From Aristolochia californica (taxonomy: Eukaryota > Streptophyta > Magnoliopsida > Piperales > Aristolochiaceae), in contig JARWKL010000006.1 of the NCBI GenBank assembly GCA_029961685.1, positions 13,150,748 to 13,214,747 on the forward strand: a DNA stretch of 64,000 nucleotides, in the 5' to 3' direction. The notes below the pieces were generated by a model. It had not been told where the DNA came from and did no database searches. It saw only the letters and a program-made list of their open reading frames with translations. A program made the position numbers and the translations under genes. Positions 50,387-62,916 of the stretch are shown here, piece after piece (positions within the stretch are counted from its first letter, which is position 1; every line of letters begins with the position of its first letter).

Positions 50387-53300
50387 AAAAAAATGAAAAT
50401 TTTAGAGTTTATGTATGCAATAAGTTGAAAACTATAATAAATGTAAGTGAAGAAAATTATTTCAAACACTAAAAATGAACACCAAAGTATTGTTATCCAT
50501 GTTTGGGAAATTCCACTAGTACAACCCATAATAGCTTGGTGGAATTTTATAAGAAAGACATTTCTAATCCTACTATGTTTTAAATATGGATATGCATGCC
50601 TGAAACACGTTGAAGATGCAAATAACCTAATGATCCAAAAATTTCAAGGAGAAGAAAAAATTAAATTCTCAAGTTAACGTGCAGTTGTATATTTACTAGA
50701 GCCAACCAACTTTTTGCCTATTTTACAAAAAGCGGACCTAACAACCATAGACAATCATAAATGTTTTGATCAGTTAATGATGTGTTACAACTATAATTTT
50801 TGTTAGAAATGACTTACGATTTGGGAGTCAACACTCAGTTAAAAATGCCTCACCCACCGACCCCCCCCCCCCCCCCCTTTTTCAATGATTGCAAAACCTA
50901 ATATATAAAATAAGTGTTTAAGATCCTTAAAAATCACAGATACTTTTTGGAATTATCTCTCTCAGCATTTGTGCATTTCCATTTTGGATGTTAAATTTTT
51001 TTCAAATCCAAACTTGAGTTTGCACTTACCCAATTTTCTCATAAACCAAAAGATAAGGCAAATAGATCACTACAAAAAGAAATTTTAAGAGTTTATGTAT
51101 ACAAAAAATTGAAAACTATAATAAATTCAAGTGAAGAAAATTATTTCACGCACTAAAAATGATCACAAAAATTTTGTTCTCCATGTTTGGGAAATTCCTC
51201 TAGTACAACCCCTAATAGCTTGGTGGAATTTTATAAGAAAGAGATTCCTAATCCTAACATGTTCTAAATATAGATATGCATGCCTGAAACATGTTGAAAA
51301 TGCAAATGACCTAATGATCTAAAAATTTCGAGTAGAAAAAAATTAATTCTCATGTTAACATGCGGTGGGATATTTACCAGAGCCAAAGAACCCGCTTGTT
51401 GAATATTTTACAAAAAGCGGACAAAACAATCATAGATCATCGTAAATGTTTTGATCAATTAATGATGCGTAAAGGCTAAAATTTTTGTTAGAAATGACTT
51501 ATGGTTTGGGAGTCAACACTAAGTTAAAATGCGTCACCCCCCCTTTTCCGAATATTGCAAAACATAATGTATGAAAAACTAAAAGAGTTTACCATCCTTA
51601 AAAATCACTGATACTTTTTGGAATGATCTCTCTCAGCATTTGTGCATTTCCATTTTGACTGTTCAATTTTTTTTCAAATCCAAACTTGAGTTTTCTCACT
51701 CCCATTTTTCTCTTAAAAAAAAAGAAAAGGCAAAAAGATCTCAAAAAAATGAAAATTTAAGACTTTATTTATGCAAAAATTTGAAAACTATAATGAATGT
51801 AAGTGTAGAAAATTATTTCACACGCTAAAAATGAAAACCAAAGGTTTGATATCCAAGTTTGGGAAATTTCACTAGTACAACCTCTAATAGCTTGGTGGAA
51901 TTTTATACGAAAGAGATTTATAATCCTAACATGTTTTAAATAAAGATATGCATGCCTAAAAAATTTTGAAGATGCAATTGACCTAATGATCCAAAAATTT
52001 ATATGAGTAGAAAAAATTAAATTCTCAAGCGGTGAGATATTTACAAGAGCCAAAGAACCCACTTTTTTCCTATTTTATAAAAGGCGGACAAAACAATCAT
52101 AGATTATCATAAATGTTTTGATCTATTAATGATGTGTTAGGGCTATAATTTTTGTTAGGGAGTCTTAAAATGCCTTGCCCCCCTTTTTCGATGATTGCTT
52201 AACGTAATATATAAAAACCTAAAAGAGTTTACAGTCCTTAAAAATCATAGATACTTATTGGAATTATCTCTCTCAGCATTTCTGCATTTCCATTTTGGAT
52301 GTTCAATTTTTTTTTTCAAATCCAAACATGTGTTTTCACTATCCCATTTTTCTCGTAAACAAAAAGATTAGGCAAATATATCACAATAAATGAAAATTTG
52401 GGAGCTTATTTACACAAAAATGAAAACTATAATAAATATAAGTGAAGAAAATTATTTCACGCACAAAAAATGAACAACAAAGTTTTGTTATCCAAGTTTG
52501 GGAAATTCCAGTAGTACAACCCCTAATAGCTTGGTGGAATTTTATAAGAAAGAGATTTCTAATTGATCCTAACATGTTTTAAATATGGATATTCATGCCG
52601 GAAACATGTTGAAGATGCAAATGACCTAATGATCCAAAAATTTCAAGGAGTAGAAAAAATTAAATTCTCAAGTTAACATGCGGTGGGATATTTACCAGAT
52701 CCAACCAACCCACTTTTTACCTATTTTACAAAAACTGGACCTAACAACCATAGATCATCGTAAATGTTTTGATCAATTAATGATGTGTAACTGCTATAAT
52801 TTTTTGTTAGAAATGACTTACGGCTTGATGATTGCAAAACCTAATATATAAAAATATAAAAGCGTTTAAGATCCTTAACAATCACAGATGCTTTTTTGGA
52901 ATTATCTTTCTCAGCATTTGTGCATTTCCATTTTGGATGTTCAATTTTTTTCAAATCCAAACTTCAGTGTTCAGTCACCATTTTTCTTGTAAACAAAACA
53001 TAAGGCAAATAGATCACAAAAAAAAAGAAAATTTAAGAGTTTATGTATGCAAAAAATTAAAAACTATAATAAATGTAAGTGAAGATAATTATTTCACGCA
53101 CTAAAAATGAACACCAAAATTTCGTTCTCCATGTTTGGGAAATTCCACTAGTACAACCCATAATAGCTTGGTGGAATTTTATAAGAAAGAGATTTCTAAT
53201 CCTAACATGTTTTAAATTTAGATATGCATGTCTGAAACATGTTGTAGATACAAATGACCTAATGATCCAAAAAATTCTAGGAGTAGAAAAAATTAAATTC

Positions 53301-54364
53301 GTAAGTTAACATGCGGTGGGATATTTATCAAAGTCAAAGAACCCACGTTTTGCCTATTTTACAAAGAGCGGACAAAACAATCATAGATCATCGTAAATAT
53401 TTTGATCGATTAATGATGTGTAAAGGCTATAATTTTTTTTAGAAATGACTTATGGTTTGGGAGTCAACACTAAGTTAAAAATGCCTCGCCCCCTCTTTTA
53501 CGATGATTGAAAAATGTAATATATAAAAAACTAAAAGAGTTTACCATCCTTAAAAATCATTGATACTTTTTGGAATGATCTCTCTCAACATTTGAGCATT
53601 TCCATTTTCGATGTTCAATTTTTTTTCAAATCCAAACCTGAGTTTTCTCTCTCCCATTTTTTTCGTAAACAAAAAGATAAGGCAAATAGATCACAACAAA
53701 ATAAAATTTTTAGAGTTTATGTATACAAAAAATTGAAAACTATAATAAATTTAAGTGTAGAAAATTATTTCACGCACTAAAATTGAACACCAAAGATTTG
53801 TTATCCATGTTTGGGAAATTCCACTAGTACAACCTCTAATAGCTTTGTGGAATTTTAAAAGAAAGAGATTTCTAATTGATCCTAACATGTTTTAAATATG
53901 GTTATGCATGCCTGAAACATGTTGAAGATGCAAATGACCTAATGATCCAAAAATTTCGAGTAGAAACAATTAAATTCTCAAGTTAACGTGTGGTGCGATA
54001 TTTACCAGAGCCAAACCCACGTTTTGCCTATTTTAAAAAAATTGGACCTAACAATCAGAGATAATCATAAATGTTTTGATTGACTAATGATGTGTAACGG
54101 CTATAATCTTTTTAGATATGACTTATGGTTTGGGAGTCAACATTTAGTTAAAAATTCTATGCTACCCCTTTTTCATTGATTGCAAAACCTAATATTTAAA
54201 AAACTAAAAGAGTTTATGATTCTTAAAAATCACATTTACTTTTTGGAATGATCTCTCTCAGTATTTGTGCATTCCCAATTTGTATGTTCAATTTTTTTGA
54301 AATCCAAAAATGAGTTTTCACTATTCCTTTTTTCTTGTTAATAAAAAGATAAAGCAAATTGATC
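50387..54364 (+). repeat. Satellite monomers between solo LTR 2 and solo LTR 3
   Basis: Phase markers at about 50886, 51554, 52191, 52826, 53505 and 54178 give six junctions. Several monomers carry CTAATCCTAAC in place of CTAATTGATCCTAAC, a 4-bp deletion typical of this sector. One moderate C-run occurs at 50861-50877. No gene is seen. Confidence 0.93.
50861..50877 (+). repeat. Poly-C tract (17 C)
   Basis: Pure C-run after CACCCACCGA. The matching place in block B (about 55572) has only 7-8 C, so the length changed after the 4.7-kb duplication. Confidence 0.87.
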
Positions 54365-54369
54365 ACAAT

Positions 54370-55100
54370 TGTGACAATGTGGGGCCCACCATGTTGCTCG
54401 AGCAGGTGGGACCCACCACGAAGACGTAGGTCAACATGAAGAATCCTAAAGGACTTGAGACACCAAGAATAGTCCTCTCCCACAACAAGATCAAGTAAAG
54501 GAATAAAGAACCACAAGCTGAGTTGATTTAGACGACTTGTAGATCAAGTGGGCCACACACGATCTCATGAGCTGGCACAATTATCAAGGTGCACTGGAGA
54601 ATCATGAGGGGCTCACCAGGATGAGGCCACAATTTGGCTTATCCATTATATTCATGTGGATAATAAAGAACTCCTAGTTCTACTCCAATTAGTCTTCTAG
54701 GAGTTCTAGTTTGAATAGACTTACTTATATTGAGACTTACTTATAATGAAGACTTACTTATATTGAAGAGTTACTTATATTGAGACTTACTTATATTGAG
54801 ACTTGCTTATATTGAGACTTACTTATATTGAAGAGTTAGAGTTAAAATGTAATTAGGATTGAATGACAACTTGTGTGGGGACTCTACGTCCTCCTGTCCT
54901 ATAATTAGAGAGGTAGTAATTTGGAATTAATCAAGTCACACATTCCATCCTAAATTGGTTCTCTCTCTCCTCCTCTTTACTTGACACAGCAGACCCTTTT
55001 CTTTTTTATTTTTTCTCTTCTCTACCGAGAGCTTTCCTCCCCTTTTCTCCTTTTTCTTTCTTATTTCTCTTGTTCGTGATCATGGAAAAGGGTAAATTCA
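54370..55100 (+). mobile_element. Solo LTR, copy 3 (731 bp)
   Basis: It shares the mutated left target copy ACAAT (54365-54369), right copy ACAAC (55101-55105) and TATAATTA with copy 2, so copies 2 and 3 are sisters made by the block duplication. It begins TGTGACAATG (one change from TGTTACAATG). Two intact palindromes are at 54379-54389 and 54406-54416; the third is altered. It has one more short repeat unit than copy 2 in the 54715-54840 stretch. Confidence 0.88.
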
Positions 55101-58100
55101 ACAACAAAAAAATGAAAATTTTAGAGTTTATGTATGCAATAAGTTGAAAACTATAATAAATGTAAGTGAAGAAAATTATTTCACACACTAAAAATGAACA
55201 CCAAAGTATTGTTATCCATGTTTGGGAAATTCCACTAGTACAACCCATAATAGCTTGGTGGAATTTTATAAGAAAGACATTTCTAATCCTAATATGTTTT
55301 AAATATGGATATGCATGTCTGAAACACGTTGAAGATGCAAATAACCTAATGATCCAAAAATTTCAAGGAGAAGAAAAAATTAAATTTTCAAGTTAACGTG
55401 CAGTGGTATATTTACCAGAGCCAACCAACTTTTTGCCTATTTTAAAAAAAGTGGACCTAACAACCATAGATCATCATAAATGTTTTGATCAGTTAATGAT
55501 GTGTAACAACTATAATTTTTGTTAGAAATGACTTATGATTTGGGAGTCAACACTCAGTTAAAAATGCCTCGCCCCCCCTTTTTCAATGATTGCAAAACCT
55601 AATATATAAAAAACTAAAAGAGTTTAAGATCCTTTAAAATCATAGATACTTTTTGGAATTATCTCTCTCAGCATTTGTGCATTTCCATTTTGGATGTTAA
55701 ATTTTTTTCAAATCCAAACTTGAGTTTTCACTTACCCAATTTTCTCATAAACCAAAAGATAAGGCAAATAGATCACTACAAAAAGAAATTTTAAGAGTTT
55801 ATGTATGCCAAAAATTGAAAACTATAATAAATTTAAGTGAAGAAAATTATTTCGCGCACTAAAAATGATCACAAAAATTTTGTTCTCCATGTTTGGGAAA
55901 TTCCACTAGTACAACCCCTAATAGCTTGGTGGAATTTTATAAGAAAGAGATTCCTAATCCTAACATGTTTTAAATATAGATATGCATGCCTGAAACATGT
56001 TGAAAATGAAAATGACCTAATGATCCAAAAATTTCGAGTAGAAAAAAATTAATTCTCATGTTAACATGCGGTGGGATATTTACCAGAGCCAAAGAACCCG
56101 CTTGTTGAATATTTTACAAAAAGCGGACAAAACAATCATAGATTATCGTAAATGTTTTGATCAATTAATGATGTGTAAAGGCTAAAATTTTTGTTAGAAA
56201 TGACTTATGGTTTGGGAGTCAACACTAAGTTAAAAATGCGTCACCCCCCCTTTTCCCATTATTTCAAAACATAATGTATGAAAAACTAAAAGAGTTTACC
56301 ATCCTTCAAAATCACTGATACTTTTTGGAATGATCTCTCTCAGCATTTGTGCATTTCCATTTTGACTGTTCAATTTTTTTTCAAATCCAAACTTGAGTTT
56401 TCTCACTCCCATTTTTCTCTTAAACAAAAAGAAAAGGCAAATAGATCTCAACAAAATGAAAATTTTAGATTTTATTTATGCAAAAAATTGAAAACTATAA
56501 TAAATGTAAGTGTAAAAAATTATTTCACACGCTAAAAATGAAAACCAAAGGTTTGTTATCCATGTTTGGGAAATTCCACTAATACAACCTCTAATAACTT
56601 GGTGGAATTTTATACGAAAGAGATTTATAATCCTAACATGTTTTAAATAAAGATATGCATGCCTGAAAAATTTTGAAGATGCAATTGACCTAATGATCCA
56701 AAAATTTATATGAGTAGAAAAAATCAAATTCTCAAGCGGTGGGATATTTACAAGAGCCAAAGAACCCACTTTTTTCCTATTTTATAAAAAGCGTTCAAAA
56801 CAATCATAGATTATCATAAATGTTTTGATCTATTAATGATGTGTAAAGGCTATAATTTTTGTTAGGGAGTCTTAAAATGCCTCGCCCCCCTTTTTTGATG
56901 ATTGCATAACGTAATATATAAAAAACTAAAAGAGTTTACAATCCTAAAAATCATAGATATTTATTGGAATTATCTCTCTCAGCATTTCTGCATTTCCATT
57001 TTGGATGTTCAATTTTTTTTTCAAATCCAAACATGTGTTTTCACTATCCCATTTTTCTCGTAAACAAAAAGATAAGGCAAATAGATCACAAGAAATGAAA
57101 ATTTGGGAGCTTATTTACACAAAAAAATGAAAACTATAATGAATATAAGTGAAGAAAATTATTTCACGCACAAAATATGAACAACAAAGTTTTGTTATCC
57201 AAGTTTGGGAAATTTCACTAGTACAACCCCTAATAGCTTGGTGGAATTTTATAAGAAAAAGATTTCTAATTGATCCTAACATGTTTTAAATATGGATATT
57301 CATGCCGGAAACATGTTGAAGATGCAAATGACCTAATGATCCAAAAATTTCAAGGAGTAGAAAAAATTAAATTCTCAAGTTAACGTGCGGTGGGATATTT
57401 ACCAGAGCCAAACAACACTTTTTTTGCTTATTTTAAAAAAAGCGGACCTAACAATCATAGATCATCGTAAATTTTTTGATCAATTAATGGTGTGTAACGG
57501 CTATAATTTTTGTTAGAAATGACTTATGTTTTGGGAGTCAAAACTTAGTAAAAAATGCCTTGCCCCCCCTTTTCCGATGATTGCAAAACATAATATATAA
57601 AAAACTAAAAGAGTTCACGATCCTTAAAAATCACAGATACTTTTTCGAATTATCTCTCTCAGCATTTGTGAACCATTTTGGATGTTCAATTTTTTTTCCA
57701 ATCCAAACTTGAATTTTCACTATCCCATTTTTCTTATAAACAAAAAGAAAGGCAAATAAATCACAAGAAAAGGAAAGTTTTAGAGTTTATGTATGCAAAA
57801 AATTGAAACCTATAATAAATGTAAGTGAAGAAAATTATTTCACACACTAAAAATGAACACCATATTTTTGTTATCCCTGTTTGGGAAATTCCACTAGTAC
57901 AACCCCTAATAGCGTGGTGGAATTTTATAAGAAAGAGATCTGTAATTGATCCTAACATGTTTTAAATATGGATATGCATGCTTGAAACATGTTGAAGATA
58001 CAAATGATCTAATGATCCAAAAATTTCGAGTAGAAAAAATTAAATTCACAAGTTAACGTGCGGTGTTATATTTACTAGAGCCAAACAACCCACTTTTTTC

Positions 58101-58845
58101 CTATTTTACAAAATGCAGACCTAACAATCATAGATCATCGTTAATGTTTTGATCGATTAATGTAGTGCAATGACTATAATTTTTGTTAGAAAAGACTTAT
58201 GGTTTGGGAGTCAACACTTAGTTAAAAATGCCTCGCCCCCCCTATTCTGATGATTGTAAAACATAATATATAAAAAACAAAAAGAGTTTACCATGCATAA
58301 AAATCACTGATACTTTTTGGAATGATCTCTCTCAGCATTTCTACATTTCCATTTTGGATGTTCAAATTTATTTCAAATCCAAAATTGAGTTTTCTCTCTC
58401 CCATTTTTCTCGTAAACCAAAAGATAAGGCAAATAGATCACAACAAAATGAAAATTGTAGAGTTTATGTATGCAAAAACTTAAAACTATAATAAATGGAA
58501 GTGCAAAAATGTATTTCACGCACTAAAAATGAACACCAAAGGTTTGTTATCAATGTTTGGGAAATTCTACTAGTACAACCTCTAATAGCTTGGTGAAATT
58601 TTAAAATAAAGAGATTTCTAATTAATCCTAACATGTTTTAAATATGGTGATGCATGCAGGAAACATGTCGAAGAGGCAAATGACCTAATGATCCAAAAAT
58701 TTCAAGGAGTAGAAATTTTATAAGAAAGAGATTTCGAATTTATCCTAACATGTTTTAAATGTGGATATGCATGCCTAAAACAGCTATAATTTTTGTTAGA
58801 AATGACTTATGGTTTGGGAGTCAACACTCAATTAAAAATGCCTCG

Positions 58846-58872
58846 CCCCCCCCCCCCCCCCCCCCCCCCCCC
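58846..58872 (+). repeat. Poly-C tract (27 C)
   Basis: Pure C-run after AATGCCTCG, followed by GCCCATTTCGG. Confidence 0.9.
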
Positions 58873-61800
58873 GCCCATTTCGGATGATTGCAAAACTTAA
58901 TATAAAAAAAACTAGAAGAGTTTACAATCCTTAAAAATCATAGATACTTTTTGAAATTATCTCTCTCATCATTTGTGCAATTCCTTTATGGATGTTCAAT
59001 TATTTTATCAAATCCAAACTTGAGTTTTCACTCTCCCATTTTTCTCGTAAACAAAATGATAAGGCAAATAGATCACATCAATTTTTTTTTTAGAGTTTAT
59101 ATATGCAAAAAATTGAAAACTTTAATAAATTTAAGTTAAGAAAATTATTTCACGCACTAAAAATGAACACCAAAGTTTTGTTATCCATGTTTGGGAAATT
59201 CCACTAGTACAACCCTCTAATAGCATGGAGGTATTTTAAAAGAAAGAGATTTCTAATTCATCCAAACATGTGTTAAATGTATATATGCATGCTTGAAACA
59301 TGTTGAAGATGCAAATGACCTAATGATCCAAAAATTTCAAGAGTATAAAAAATTAAATTCTCAAGTTAACGTGCGGTGGGAAATTTACCAGAGCCATACA
59401 ACCCACTTTTTGCCTATTTTACAAAAAGCGGACCTAACAATCATAGATCATCATAAATGGTTTGATCTATTAATGATGTGTAACGGCTATAATTTTTGTT
59501 GGAAATGACTTATGGTTTGGGTGTGAACACTCAGTTAAAAATGCCTCTCCTCCCTTTTTTGATGAATGCAAATCCTAATATATAAAAAACTAAAAGAGTT
59601 TACAATCCTTTAAAATCACAGATATTTTTTGGAATTATCTCACTCAGCATTTGTGCATTTCCATTTTTGATGTTCAATTTTTTTTCAAATCCAAACATGA
59701 GTTTTCACTATCCCATTTTTGTCATAAACAAAATAGAAAAGACAAATAGATGACCAAAAAAAAAACAATTTTAGAGTCTATGTATACAAAAAAAAGAAAA
59801 CTACAGTAAATTTAAGTGAGGAAAATTATTTCACACACTAAAAATGAACACCAAAGTTTTGTTATCCACGTTTGGGAAATTTCATTAGTACAACCTCCTA
59901 TTAGCTTGGAGGAATTTTAAAAGAAAGAGATTTCTAATTGATCCTAACAAGTTTTAAATGTGTATATGCATGCCTGAAACATGTTGAAGATGCGAATGAC
60001 CTAATGATCAAAAAATTTCATGAGTAGAAAAAATTAAATTCTAAAGTTAACTTGCGGTGCGATATTTACCAGAGCCAAACAACCCACTTTTTGCCTATTT
60101 TATAAAAAGCGGACCTAATAATCACATATCATTGTGAATGTTTTAATCGATTAATGATGTGTCATGGCTATAATTTTTGTTTGAAATGACTTATGGTTTG
60201 GGTGTCAACACTCAGTTAAAAATGCCTCCTCTCCTTTTTCCGATGAATGCAAAACCTAATATATAAAAAACTAAAAGTGTGTACAATCCTTTAATATGTT
60301 TTGGAATTATCTCACTCAGCATTTGTGCATTTCCATTTTGGAAGTTCAATTTTTTTTCAAATCCAACTTGAGTTTTCACTGTCCCATTTTTCTCGTAAAC
60401 AAAAAGATAAGGCAAATAGATCACAACAAAATGAAAATTTTAGAGTTTATGGAAAAAATTGAAAACTACAATAAATGTAAGTGAAGAAAATTATTTCACG
60501 CGCTAAAAATGTACACCAAGTTTTGTTATCCATGTTTGGGTAATTCCACTAGTACAAACCCCTAATAGCTCTGTGGAATTTTATTAAAAAGATATTTCTA
60601 ATTGATCCTAACATGTTTTAAATGTGGAAATGAATGTTTGAGACATGTTGAAGATGCAAATGACCTAATGATCCAAAAATTTCAATGAGTAGAAAAAATT
60701 AAATTCTCAAGTTAACGTGCGGTGGGATATTAACTAGAGCCAAACAACCCTCTTTTTGCCTATTTTTAAAAAATGGACCTAACAATCATATACAATCGTA
60801 AATGTTTTGATCAATTAATGATGTGTAATGGATATAATTTTTGTTAGAAATGTCTTATGGTTTGGGAGTCAACACTCAGATAAAAATGCCTCGCCCCCCC
60901 TTTTCTAATGATTGCAAAACCTAATATGGAAAAAACAAAAAGAGTTTACAATCCTTAATAATCATAGATACTTTTTGGAATTATCTTTCTCAGTGTTTTT
61001 GCATTTCCATTTTGGATGTTCAATTTGTTTTCAAATCCAAACTTTAGTTTTCACTCTCCCATTTTTCGAGTAAACAAAAAGATAGGGCAAAAGGATCACA
61101 ACAAAATGAAAATTTTAGAGTTTATATATGCAAAAATTCAAAACTTTAATAAATGTAAGTGAAGAAAATTATTTCACGCACGAAAATTGAATACCAAAGT
61201 TTTGTTATCCATGTTTGGAAAATTTCACTAGTTCAATCACCTAAAGCTCGGTGGAATTTTATAACAAAGAGATTTCTAATTGATCCTAACATGTTTTAAA
61301 TGTGGATATGCATGCCTGAAAGGTGTTGAAGATGCAAATGACCTAATGATAAAAAAATTTAAAGGAAAAGAAAAAATTAAAATCTCAAGTAAATGTTTGG
61401 TGGGATATTTAACAGAGCCAAAGTGGACCTAACAATCATAGATCATCACAAACGCTTTGATCGATTATGGATGGGTAACGGGTATAATTTTGGTTAGAAA
61501 TGACTTATGGTTTGGGAGTTGACAGTCATTTAAATTGCCTCGCCCCCCCTTTTCCTATGATTGCAAAACCTATTATATAAAAAAATAAAATATTTGACAA
61601 TCCTTAAAAAACACCGATACTTTTTGGAATTATCTCTTAAAGTATTTTTTCCTTTCCATTTTGGATGTTCAATTTTATTTCAAATCCAAACTAGAGTTTT
61701 TACTCTGCCATTTTTCTCGTAAACAAAAAGATAAGGCAAAGAGATCAGAACAAAAATAAATTTGAGTTTATGATTGCAAAAAAATGAAAACTATAATTAA

Positions 61801-62902
61801 TGTAAGTGAATAAAATTATTTAACGTACTTAAAATGAACACAAAACTTTTGTTATCCATGTTTCGGAAATTCCACCAGTACAACCCCCTAATACCTAGGT
61901 GCAATTTTATAAGAAAGAGATTTCTAATTGATCCTAACATGTTTTAAATGTGGATATGCATGCCTAAAACAAGTTGAAGATGCAAATGACCTAATGATCC
62001 AAAAATTTCATGGAGTAGAAAAAAATAAATTCTCAAGTTAACGTGTGGTGGGATATTTACCTGAACCAAACAATCCACTTTTTGTCTATTTTTCAAAATA
62101 TGAACCTAACAATCATAGATCATCCTTAATTTTGTATAAATTAATGATGTGTAACAACTATAATTTTTGTTAAAAATGACTTATGGTTTGGGAGTCAACA
62201 CTCAGTTAAAAATTACTCGGCCCCCCTTTTCTGATGTTTGCAAAACTTAATATATAAAAAACTAAAAGTGTTTATAATCCTTAAATATCCCAGATATTTT
62301 TTGGAATTATCTCTCTCATCATTTGTGCATTTCCTTTTTTGACGTTAAATTTTTTTTCGAATCCAAAGTTGAGTTTTCACTCTCCCATTTTTCCCATAAA
62401 CAAAAAGATAAGGCAAAGAGATCACAACAAAATAAAAAAATTAGAGTTTATGTATGCAAAAAATTTAAAACTATAATAAATTTAAGTGAAGAAAATAATT
62501 TCAAGCACTAAAAATGAACATCAAAGTTTCGTTATCTATGTTTGGGAAATTCCTCTAGTACAACCTCCTAATAGCTTGGTGGAATTTTATAAGAAAGAGA
62601 TTTATAATTGATCCTAACATGTTTTAAATGTGGATATGCATGCCTGAAACATGTTGAAGATGCAAATGACCTAATGATCCAAAAATTTCGAGTAGGAAAA
62701 AATAAATTCTCAAGTTAAAGTGCGGTAGGATATTTACCAAAGCCAAACAACCCACTTTTTGCCTATTTTACAAAAAAACGACCTAATAATCATAGATCAT
62801 CATAAATGTTTTGATTGATTAATGATGTGTAACGACTATAATTTTTGTTAGAAATTACTTATAGTTTGGGAGTCAACACTCAGTTAAAAAGGCCTCGCGC
62901 CA

Positions 62903-62916
62903 CCCCCCCCCCCCCC
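62903..62916 (+). repeat. Poly-C tract (14 C)
   Basis: Pure C-run after CTCGCGCCA. It is an intermediate length between the usual 4-8 and the 25-40 base expansions. Confidence 0.85.

Larger units (their letters stand above)
47937..57300 (+). repeat. Tandem segmental duplication, two blocks of ~4.7 kb (A 47.94-52.6 kb, B 52.6-57.3 kb)
   Basis: Each block holds about six satellite monomers and one solo LTR in the same order. Offsets between matching points are 4657 at the left (before the block-A deletion at 48331) and 4704-4719 elsewhere. Both blocks share private variants not seen outside them: the monomer missing the C-run region (48150 and 52815), AGAACCCGCTTGTTGAATAT (51387 and 56093), TTTTGACTGTTC (51653 and 56360), GTTAGGGAGTCTTAAAATGC (52154 and 56861), AAATTTGGGAGCTTATTTAC (52393 and 57097) and ATATTCATGCCGGAAACATG. 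Homology stops near 57.3 kb, where the next monomer is of the ordinary type. Confidence 0.9.

Noticed and set aside
15755..57958. A recurring minus strand ORF of about 65 codons (for example 15755-15952, 30122-29925, 57958-57761) with hydrophobic Phe/Ile/Tyr-rich C-terminus that looks like membrane segments
   Set aside because: It is the antisense of the same satellite. The hydrophobic look comes from T-rich codons, and copies are interrupted at random.
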